Below are positions 55,616 through 61,734 of a stretch of 64,000 nucleotides of DNA, piece after piece (the first letter of the stretch is position 1; each line of letters starts with the position of its first letter). A program made the position numbers and the translations under genes. Below the pieces are notes generated by a model. That model was not told the origin of the DNA and made no database searches. It worked only from the letters and a program-made list of their open reading frames with translations. The stretch lies in the NCBI RefSeq assembly GCF_026240015.1, contig NZ_JAPIUX010000001.1, positions 310,001 through 374,000 on the forward strand, given 5' to 3'. The DNA is from Acetobacter farinalis (GTDB taxonomy: Bacteria > Pseudomonadota > Alphaproteobacteria > Acetobacterales > Acetobacteraceae).

Positions 55616-55641
55616 CTCTCTCTCTCTCTCTCTCTCTCTCT
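55616..55641. repeat. (CT)13 dinucleotide microsatellite
   Basis: Thirteen uninterrupted CT units run from 55616 to 55641, followed by TT. Such long dinucleotide tracts are rare in GC-rich alphaproteobacterial genomes. It lies about 100 nt after the alpha-operon terminator and about 700 nt before the ABC importer. No convincing gene crosses it, so classic frame-switching phase variation is unlikely. Confidence 0.97.
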
Positions 55642-56050
55642 TTCCGCTTGATATCTGCCAGATGCATTGCACCGGAAAGTCTTTTGGGTGCGTTTGTGCG
55701 CGTGTCGGCATACTTTTCCGCATGCTGAAGATCGGCCTCTTTTGTCGGGTGGCGAGGCGTCTTTTTGCAACTGCCTGCGTATGGTGGCAGGGCAGAGTGA
55801 GTCCGATGGCAACTCGGTTCTCATCCTCGTGCCGGCACAAGATGTTGACGTTTGGCGGGTATGGTTTTCCTCCCGGATGTGCCCAGTGTCAGGCTTCTTC
55901 AAGAGGGTTTGGAGCGCGCTGGGGTAACTCCTCATGGCCTCGGTCTGAAGTCCAGAAATGAGTGTTAACCCGCAAGGAAAGCGTGTGACGGCCGCAACCG
56001 AAGGGGTGGGTGTCCGAGGTGACGGGTGTCAGAGTTAAAGCCCGAGAGTG

Positions 56051-56128
56051 ATGCTCGTGCTCGTGCTCGTGGCCATGCTCATACCCCTACCCATACCCAT
56101 GCCTGCGTCAGGATGGGTGAGCTGGTAG
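56051..56128 (+). CDS. possible 25-aa hydrophobic peptide ORF
   Basis: An ATG opens a 25-codon frame reading MLVLVLVAMLIPLPIPMPA and ending GWVSW, a single predicted membrane-spanning stretch built on CTCGTG repeats. A weak GAGAG lies only 4 nt upstream. On the other strand the same DNA reads a His-Glu repeat (GHEHEHEHH) that ends at a stop nearby, so the unusual composition may simply reflect a short sequence repeat. Coding is unproven. Confidence 0.2.
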   Translation: MLVLVLVAMLIPLPIPMPASGWVSW

Positions 56129-56271
56129 CCTGTTGAGTGCGTGTGTTCGTGTCAGATCATGCCCGGTGTGTGGCGGGACGGTTTGGCGGTTGTGAATGCG
56201 CTGTGGTGTCACGGTTGGATTTTCCCGCGGCCTATGACGTGAGCGAATAATCCCCACTTCAATTTGTGATA

Positions 56272-56302
56272 TTGACAGAGTTCCGTATTTTCTCACTATG
56301 CC
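56272..56302 (+). promoter_or_regulatory. candidate promoter of the ABC importer operon
   Basis: A consensus TTGACA (56272-56277) lies 65 nt before the first gene. The best -10 choices are CACTAT at 16-nt spacing or TATGCC at 19 nt; neither is ideal. The surrounding sequence is distinctly AT-rich compared with the region, as expected for a promoter. Confidence 0.45.
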
Positions 56303-56341
56303 TCTAGAGTATTAAACGCTTTTGCTCAGCGTGGTGATGAA

Positions 56342-57382
56342 ATGAAACGGCTGTTTTCGTTCTTGATGGTTCTGGGGGCTCTGGCGGTGTCCACGGTGGG
56401 TGGTGCGGCGCAGGCTGGCACCCCGGTGCGGATTGGCTACATCCCTGTTCTGGGGTCTTCCGCCTTGTTTGTTCTGGATGGCGAGGGCTGGGCAAAAGAA
56501 GCCGGGTTGGACCTGAATCTGGTTCGCTTCACCTCCGGCCCTCAGGCGATTCAGGCGCTGGTTTCAGGGCGGATCGATGCCTATGTGGCTGGTGTCCTGC
56601 CGCTGCTACAGGCACGGGCGCATGGTGCGGACGTGAAGGTTGTGACGGCGGCGTCCATCGAGGAACTGGAAGTGGTGGCGCGCGGCCCTCTGGCAGTATT
56701 GCTGCCTGCCGGGGCAAACGGGAACCTTGCTCCAGAGGCTGTGAAAACGGTTCTGGAGAAATTTAAACAGGAACAGTCTCACCTTCCGCGCATTGCCGCG
56801 CAGCCTGCGGGTTCGGTGCCCGATAGCCTGCTGCGCTATTGGCTGCAAAAGCGGGTTGGCGTGAACCCGGTGACGTCCGCTGTGACGATTATCGGTGTGG
56901 ATATTGATGCCGCGCAGCAGGCGTTTCTTGCAGGTGCTGTGGATGCGGCTGTGCTGAGAGAACCTGCGCTGACCGTCGTGCGCAGTCGCCTGAAAGACGC
57001 CGGCATTCTTGCCAGCGGGCATGATCTGATGCCCGATCAACCCGGTTCCGTGCTGGCGGTTGTCAAGCCGGATGCACCGGACCGGCAAGTCTGGGCCAAA
57101 GTGCTTGGCGGGCTTTTTGTGCGGGCGACCACGTTGCTGGCAACGCATCCGGATGAGGCCGCACCGTTTGTCACCCGTGCTCTGGGTGGTGGCATTCTGA
57201 GTGAGGATGTCATGAAAAAGGCGCTGGAAGGGTCCGCGTCCCGTTTTGTGAGTGACCCGGCGCGGATTATCGAGGGTGTGCGGCAGTTGCAGGCGTTTGA
57301 GGTCGAGCAGGGGCTGCTGCGGCAGGCTCAGCCGGTTGAAGGGCTTTTTGATCTGGACCTGTGGCGGCAGCTTAAACCGTGA
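56342..57382 (+). CDS. ABC importer substrate-binding protein (sulfonate/nitrate/taurine family)
   Basis: A 346-aa periplasmic binding protein with a Sec signal (LFSFLMVLGALAVSTVGG, cleavage after AQA near residue 28). The mature part matches the SsuA/TauA/NMT1 family: VRIGYIPVLGSSALFVLDGEGWAKEAGL, FTSGPQAIQALVSGRIDAYVAGVLPLL (motifs IGYIPVLGS and GPQAIQALVSGRIDA), and the domain-crossing VDAAVLREPALTVV. Family ligands include alkanesulfonates, taurine, nitrate, bicarbonate and thiamine precursors; the ligand here cannot be chosen. The permease start overlaps its stop by one base (TGATG). Confidence 0.85.
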   Translation: MKRLFSFLMVLGALAVSTVGGAAQAGTPVRIGYIPVLGSSALFVLDGEGWAKEAGLDLNLVRFTSGPQAIQALVSGRIDAYVAGVLPLLQARAHGADVKVVTAASIEELEVVARGPLAVLLPAGANGNLAPEAVKTVLEKFKQEQSHLPRIAAQPAGSVPDSLLRYWLQKRVGVNPVTSAVTIIGVDIDAAQQAFLAGAVDAAVLREPALTVVRSRLKDAGILASGHDLMPDQPGSVLAVVKPDAPDRQVWAKVLGGLFVRATTLLATHPDEAAPFVTRALGGGILSEDVMKKALEGSASRFVSDPARIIEGVRQLQAFEVEQGLLRQAQPVEGLFDLDLWRQLKP

Positions 57383-58143
57383 TGGCGGCAGTCTCCCGGC
57401 GGCAGCGCGTGGTGCTGTCGTGCCTTGGTCTTGTGGTGTTTTTTGGAGGATGGGAAGCCGCTGTTCGCACCGGCCTGCTGCCATCCGGCATGGTTCCGGC
57501 CCCAAGCTCCCTGTGGCCGGCATGGTTGGATGAAGTGCATGGCGGCTTCTGGCAGCAGGCGATTCTGGACAGCCTGAGCCATTATGCGCTGGGGTTGCTG
57601 GCAGGTTCGCTGCTGGGGGCGGGGATAGGCCTGCTCTGCGGTATGGTGCCTGTGCTGGATGCGTTTTTGTCAGGCATTGTGCATCTGCTGCGGCCTGTTC
57701 CGGGGCTGGCATGGGTGCCTTTTGCCATTTTGTGGTTCGGGCTCAACATGGCGGGCGCGACATTTATCATCGCTATTTCGGTGTTCTGGATCAATTTTTA
57801 TGCAACCTACGCGGCGGTGCGCAGTGTGGACCCGGAGCTGTATGAGCTGGCGGCCGCCTTTGGGCATGGCAGCTTTCCGGGGCGTCTCTTCAAGGTTGTG
57901 CTGCCGGCCTCGGCTCCCGGTGTCATGGCCGGGCTCAGAACCGGTCTGGGGCAGGGCTGGATGTCTGTCGTGGCAGCGGAACTGTTTGGTGTGCCGGGTA
58001 TTGGCGCGCGGATGATGCAGGCCTCCAGCCTTCTGGCGACCGATGTGGTCGTGGTTTATATGCTGACCATGGCTCTTCTTTATGCGGTGACGGATTTCCT
58101 GTTCGGATTTGTGCGCATCCGCGTGTTGCGGTGGCAGGCATGA
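57382..58143 (+). CDS. ABC importer permease (SsuC/TauC-like)
   Basis: A 253-aa inner-membrane permease with about six helices: an N-terminal TM at about residues 10-27 (VVLSCLGLVVFFGGWEAAV), then HYALGLLAGSLLGAGIGLLCG and the ATPase-coupling EAA loop YELAAAFGHGSFPGRLFKVVLPASAPGVMAGLRTGLGQGW (motif ELAAAFG...LPASAPGVMAGLR). LLRPVPGLAWVPFAILWFG is a family signature. The ATG that overlaps the upstream TGA was preferred to the preceding GTG. It ends in an ATGA overlap with the ATPase gene. Confidence 0.9.
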   Translation: MAAVSRRQRVVLSCLGLVVFFGGWEAAVRTGLLPSGMVPAPSSLWPAWLDEVHGGFWQQAILDSLSHYALGLLAGSLLGAGIGLLCGMVPVLDAFLSGIVHLLRPVPGLAWVPFAILWFGLNMAGATFIIAISVFWINFYATYAAVRSVDPELYELAAAFGHGSFPGRLFKVVLPASAPGVMAGLRTGLGQGWMSVVAAELFGVPGIGARMMQASSLLATDVVVVYMLTMALLYAVTDFLFGFVRIRVLRWQA

Positions 58144-58955
58144 GCGGGGCTGAGGCGCTGGCCCGGCTGGAGGATGTCGGGCTTTCTCATGATGGAGGAA
58201 AGAGCTTCGTCTTCCGCCATGTCAGCCTGACGTTGCAACCGGGCGAATTTGTTGCCCTGCTGGGGCCGTCGGGTGTCGGGAAATCCACGCTCCTGCGTGT
58301 GCTGATGGGCCTGAGCAAGCCATCAGAGGGAGATGTGGCAGGCCCCTCGCAGGAGAGCATGCCGCAGGGTGCAGGGGCTTCAGCACACAGGCGGCGTGCA
58401 CAGGCGCTGGTTTTTCAGGATGCCCGGCTGATGCCCTGGCGCTCGGTCCTGCAGAATGTGGCGTTTGGTCTGGAAGGATTGGGCCTGAACCGGCAGGACA
58501 GGCGGGAGCGGGCTCTGGCGGCACTGCGGCTGGTCGGGCTGGAAGAGGCGGCGGACCGCTGGCCCAAGCGTCTGTCTGGTGGCCAGCGGCAGCGCGTGGG
58601 TGTTGCACGGGCTCTGACGGTGGACCCGGACCTGCTGCTGATGGACGAACCCTTTGGCGCACTGGACCCCATTACGCGGAGCAGCTTGCAGGATGAATTG
58701 CTGCGGATCTGGCAGCAGACCCGGAAAACGGTGCTGTTCGTAACCCATGATATTGATGAGGCGCTGAAGCTGGCGACCCGCATTGTGGTGCTTTCCGGCA
58801 CTCCGGCTGGTCTTTCAGGCGAGTTGCGTCTTGAGGCGGAGCAGAAGGAGCCGGATTCGCCAGCGTTCAGGATATATGCCGCCCGCCTGCGCGCGATGAT
58901 TGCCGGAGAACCGGACCCCGGCGGTGCTCCCTACTGGCGCTCGGCCGAGATCTAG
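58140..58955 (+). CDS. ABC importer ATP-binding protein (SsuB/TauB-like)
   Basis: A 271-aa ATPase that powers the importer. Walker A LLGPSGVGKST is near residue 45, Q-loop LVFQDARLMPWRSV, signature LSGGQRQRVGVARAL, Walker B LLLMDEPFGALD and H-loop FVTHDIDEAL. The MPWRSV after the Q-loop is typical of the nitrate/sulfonate group. A C-terminal extension beyond the core is short. The start at the ATGA overlap is preferred over an ATG three codons earlier. No monooxygenase or reductase genes for sulfonates or nitrate follow. Confidence 0.93.
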   Translation: MSGAEALARLEDVGLSHDGGKSFVFRHVSLTLQPGEFVALLGPSGVGKSTLLRVLMGLSKPSEGDVAGPSQESMPQGAGASAHRRRAQALVFQDARLMPWRSVLQNVAFGLEGLGLNRQDRRERALAALRLVGLEEAADRWPKRLSGGQRQRVGVARALTVDPDLLLMDEPFGALDPITRSSLQDELLRIWQQTRKTVLFVTHDIDEALKLATRIVVLSGTPAGLSGELRLEAEQKEPDSPAFRIYAARLRAMIAGEPDPGGAPYWRSAEI

Positions 58956-59038
58956 TTTTTTGCAGGGCATACCACTCAGGACGCATCTTCGGGCGCAGAT
59001 GTGCGTTATCGGGAGACATGCCAAGGGGGAGGGTGCCC

Positions 59039-59278
59039 ATGAGTGGGAAAAAGAAGAAAGCTGAGCGCGCTCTGGAAAAAGGCGTGGAGCATGTTCAGGA
59101 GAGCGTGGAAAGCGCCACCGGCGAAGCTGCGGCTCAGGCTGACGGTGCCTCATGCGGTGGCGGATGCGCGGCGCTGGATGCCGTGCGGGACTGCGTTGCG
59201 GACCAGCCGGGTGTGGCGCTTGCCACGGCGGGGCTGTTCGGTTTTATTTTGGGCGCTATGATTGCCCGGAGACCCTGA
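59039..59278 (+). CDS. ElaB/YqjD-like (DUF883-type) membrane-anchored protein
   Basis: A 79-aa protein: a lysine-rich amphipathic N-terminal part (KKKKAERALEKGVEHVQESVESATGE), a short Cys/Gly patch (SCGGGCAALDAV), DCVADQPGVALATAGLFGFILGAMIARR at the end. The final PGVALATAGLFGFILGAMIARR with its terminal Arg pair is the mark of the C-tail-anchored ElaB/YqjD family, which binds ribosomes in stationary phase in E. coli. The ATG preceded by AAGGGGGAGGG was chosen over one seven codons earlier. Two cysteines are unusual for the family. Confidence 0.7.
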   Translation: MSGKKKKAERALEKGVEHVQESVESATGEAAAQADGASCGGGCAALDAVRDCVADQPGVALATAGLFGFILGAMIARRP

Positions 59279-59329
59279 TTTAAACAGGCCGATGGCTTTA
59301 TCGGTTTTCAGTCCGAAGGACGTACATCA

Positions 59330-59506
59330 ATGCTGAAATTGGCGCTTTTCTTTTTGGTAGTGTCTCTCATTGCGGGTCTGTTCGGCTTTGGGGGGATTTC
59401 CGCTGCCGCCGCCGGGATTGCGAAAATCCTGTTCTTTATCGCGATTATCCTGTTCGTGGTGTTTATTGTGATCGCCCTGATGGCGGGGCAGGCTCTGACC
59501 CGATAG
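59330..59506 (+). CDS. DUF1328 family small membrane protein (YtjA-like)
   Basis: A 58-aa protein missed by length cut-offs. It reads MLKLALFFLVVSLIAGLFGF, then GGISAAAAGIAKILFFIAI and a second helix ending in ALTR. The order of two hydrophobic helices around a GGI-AAAAGIAKILF centre is the DUF1328/UPF0391 signature. These are general small inner-membrane proteins, often stress-induced. It follows the ElaB-like gene by 51 nt with an AAGGA ribosome-binding site and is closed by a perfect terminator. Confidence 0.88.
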   Translation: MLKLALFFLVVSLIAGLFGFGGISAAAAGIAKILFFIAIILFVVFIVIALMAGQALTR

Positions 59507-59529
59507 GGTGTTCAGGCGTTTATGGAAAA

Positions 59530-59560
59530 GCCCCCGTCAGACATGGCGGGGGCTTTTTTT
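59530..59560 (+). terminator. intrinsic terminator after DUF1328 gene
   Basis: GCCCCCG pairs with CGGGGGC (7 bp, 10-nt loop), followed by seven T. It is a strong rightward terminator; because the flanking A-run GAAAA is short, termination leftward is unlikely. Confidence 0.85.
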
Positions 59561-59567
59561 ATGCCTG

Positions 59568-60071
59568 TCAGCGCTGCTTGAGAGGGTTGCTGAGGCGATA
59601 GGCTTCTCCAAACGGTGCGATATATGATCCCGTAACCGGGTCATGCTTTGTGTCTTCACCAAACTGCATATGGATCGTCATGTCTTTCCAGAGAGGGACG
59701 CGGCCTTCGGCGTGGCCGTCGTCATACTGGCGCAGGAAAGGGTGGTCAGGCGGAGGAAGAAGCCGGCGGCGTGTGCCGTGGACGGTCAGATCCTCTGAGA
59801 ACCAGGACGGAAGCCCTGAGGACGCCGGGGCCTGCTGCGCCCGAAAAGAGAGGGCCTCTGGTGGCAGAATGCTCTGCGTTCTGATGTCTGCCGCCGGGAG
59901 CAAATGCGGTTTTTCTATCAGCCTGGACGTGGGACTGGCAGCCGAACTGATAAGCGGGCGGGTGGGCAGACTGGTAGGCAGACTGGCGGACAGGCAGGGA
60001 GCAGGCATGCCAAGCACGGCGGCCTGAAACAGGCAGAGCAGAGCGGGCAGTGTTGGCAGGCGTTTCAGCAT
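59568..60071 (-). CDS. exported Pro/Ser-rich protein, hypothetical
   Basis: A 167-aa protein from the second in-frame ATG, which starts MLKRLPTLPALLCLFQAAVL, a good signal peptide. The track-length frame adds 11 residues without signal character. The mature N-terminus is Ser/Pro/Leu-rich with a repetitive SLPTSLPTRP stretch, then a compact C-terminal part (TVHGTRRRLLPPPDHPFLRQYDDG, VPLWKDMTIHMQFGED, GSYIAPFGEAYRLSNPLKQR) that looks folded. It faces the DUF1328 terminator and lies after the terminator of the second efflux system, so it is separately transcribed. No family recognised. Confidence 0.5.
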   Translation of the reverse strand: MLKRLPTLPALLCLFQAAVLGMPAPCLSASLPTSLPTRPLISSAASPTSRLIEKPHLLPAADIRTQSILPPEALSFRAQQAPASSGLPSWFSEDLTVHGTRRRLLPPPDHPFLRQYDDGHAEGRVPLWKDMTIHMQFGEDTKHDPVTGSYIAPFGEAYRLSNPLKQR

Positions 60072-60111
60072 GTGAGTGGTGCCCGACGCGTGATGGAGAA
60101 ACACACCCCAT

Positions 60112-60145
60112 AAAAAAAAGTCCCTGCTGAAAACAGCAAGGACTT
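60112..60145 (-). terminator. intrinsic terminator of the second RND-OMF operon
   Basis: Read leftward, AAGTCCTTGCTG pairs with CAGCAGGGACTT (12 bp, one mismatch, 4-nt loop), followed by eight T. It lies 31 nt downstream of the outer-membrane-factor stop. Confidence 0.85.
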
Positions 60146-60175
60146 TGTTACGAAACCCGGATTATTCCAGATTGG

Positions 60176-61726
60176 TCAGTTTTTGTCTTTCTGAATGAAA
60201 GACGGAAGGAACGGGTTATCCGTCTGCATGGAATTTTTGCTTGGCAGTTCGGAGGCATCCCAGCCGCCGCCCAGATTTTCAATCAGGGTGACGGAATCCA
60301 GCATTCTGCTCTGCTGGATCTGGAGCGCTGTTTGCGCGTTGGAAAGGGCCGTGATTTCCGAGGTGATGACGGTCGTATAGATTTCCGTGCCTGCCATATA
60401 CTGGTTGAGCGCCACGGTGACCGCACGGTTTGAAGCCTGCACGGCCACGTTCTGCTGCTCTGCCTGCTGGGCGAGAACACGGAGGTTGGCAAGCTGATCT
60501 TCCACGCCCTGCAGGGCAGTCAGCACGGCCTGACGATAGGTGGCAACGTAGTAATCATAATTGGCGTTGGCCTCATGCACGGCGGCGGTACGGCTGCCAC
60601 CGGAGAACAGCGTTTCTGTGGCAGAAGCCCCCAGAGACCAGATCCGGTTGGCCACCTGCACCAGCGTGCCCACAGGGTCCCCGCTGTAAGAATAGGAGGC
60701 CTGAAGCTTCACGTCCGGGTAGAACGCGGCAATGGCCGCGCCAATCTGGGCGTTATATTCCTCCATGCGGCGTTCTGCCGCCGCCACATCCGGGCGGCGC
60801 TGCAGCAGGGCCGCGGGCACCGTGACGGGAATGGCGGGAATGGTGCGGGGCAGGGCACCCGGTGCGATGGATACCTCTGCCGGGGGTTTGCCAATCAGGA
60901 TGGCAATGGCGTGCTCATACTGGGCGCGAGCCGCTTGCGTGGCGGTGGATTGCGCGCGGGTCTGTTCAAGCTGGGTCTGGGCCTGAAGCAGTGTGGTGGG
61001 GGTGGCTGTCCCGGCATCGTACTGGTTTTTGGTAATCTGGTAGGAGCGTTCGTAGAATTTGACATTCCGCTCCAGCAGATCATGCAGGCTGTCCTGATAC
61101 CGCATGTTGAAATAAGCGGTGGCAAGCTGTGCCTGATAGGACAGGCGCGCATTGGCCAGATCCGCAGCGCTGGCCTGTGCTTCTGTCACCTGTGCCTGAA
61201 TCTGGCGGCGGATCTTGCCCCACAGATCCAGATCCCATGAGGCTGTCGGCCCCATGCCGTAGGTGTTTTCCGTGCTGTTGGACGGCGGAGAGGCCGAGGT
61301 TGCGTTGCCGCCGTAATTGATAATGGTGCCGGAGGAACGAGAGCCACGACCAGCACTCTGCCGGTTGAAGGACAGGGAGCCACTGAGTGTGGGGTAAAGC
61401 TGGGCGCGCACGGCATTGATGGTGGCGCGGGCGTTCCGATAGCGGGCGTCATATTCCAGAACGTTCTGGTTGTTTAGCGCGACCTGTGCCTCAAGCTGGT
61501 TCAGGATGGGGTCATTATAAATGGTCCACCATGTGCCCTTGGGCAGTTCCGCAAGTGCCGGGTTGGCATAGTTCCAGCCCGGAGCCGGCCGCAGCTCCTT
61601 GAACTGTGGGGAGATGATGGCCGCAGGGCGCTTGTAGTTGGGGCCGACCATGCAGCCGCTCAGAACAAGAGGTGCCAGCAGGATACTCAGGCGGCGAGAA
61701 GACGGGCGGAGGGAGGAGAGCTTCAT
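60176..61726 (-). CDS. outer-membrane factor lipoprotein of second efflux system (NodT family)
   Basis: A 516-aa TolC-like lipoprotein. The signal LLAPLVLSGC puts the lipid-anchored Cys at about residue 25, followed by MVGPNYKRP, the NodT-family mature start. Repeated halves are seen: GPTASWDLDLWGKIRRQI in the first and LLQRRPDVAAAERRMEEYNAQIG before the second. Between them and the first beta strand, an unusually Ser/Gly/Asn-rich loop (about residues 115-150) replaces the short extracellular turn of relatives. Its start is 8 nt after the RND pump stop on the same strand. Confidence 0.92.
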   Translation of the reverse strand: MKLSSLRPSSRRLSILLAPLVLSGCMVGPNYKRPAAIISPQFKELRPAPGWNYANPALAELPKGTWWTIYNDPILNQLEAQVALNNQNVLEYDARYRNARATINAVRAQLYPTLSGSLSFNRQSAGRGSRSSGTIINYGGNATSASPPSNSTENTYGMGPTASWDLDLWGKIRRQIQAQVTEAQASAADLANARLSYQAQLATAYFNMRYQDSLHDLLERNVKFYERSYQITKNQYDAGTATPTTLLQAQTQLEQTRAQSTATQAARAQYEHAIAILIGKPPAEVSIAPGALPRTIPAIPVTVPAALLQRRPDVAAAERRMEEYNAQIGAAIAAFYPDVKLQASYSYSGDPVGTLVQVANRIWSLGASATETLFSGGSRTAAVHEANANYDYYVATYRQAVLTALQGVEDQLANLRVLAQQAEQQNVAVQASNRAVTVALNQYMAGTEIYTTVITSEITALSNAQTALQIQQSRMLDSVTLIENLGGGWDASELPSKNSMQTDNPFLPSFIQKDKN

Positions 61727-61734
61727 CGGGCGTA

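Larger units (their letters stand above)
55519..56271. other. gene-poor spacer after the ribosomal block
   Basis: About 750 nt in which no open frame looks genuinely coding. Frames of up to 119 aa (plus) and 177 aa (minus) exist but cross the (CT)13 repeat, lack ribosome-binding sites and have no recognisable motifs. The stretch contains a dinucleotide microsatellite, a hexamer-like repeat TGCTCG-TGCTCG near 56051-56070, and AT-rich sequence leading into the next promoter. No tRNA, riboswitch or known small RNA pattern was recognised. Confidence 0.5.

Noticed and set aside
55402..55935. 177-aa minus-strand frame crossing the (CT)13 repeat, with an Arg-Glu repeat
   Set aside because: The RERERERE stretch is only the translated microsatellite, the frame overlaps the rplQ end and its terminator, and there is no ribosome-binding site.
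55602..55961. 119-aa plus-strand frame starting with a Ser-Leu repeat
   Set aside because: The repeat is again the translated microsatellite; the rest has no conserved features and no initiation signal.
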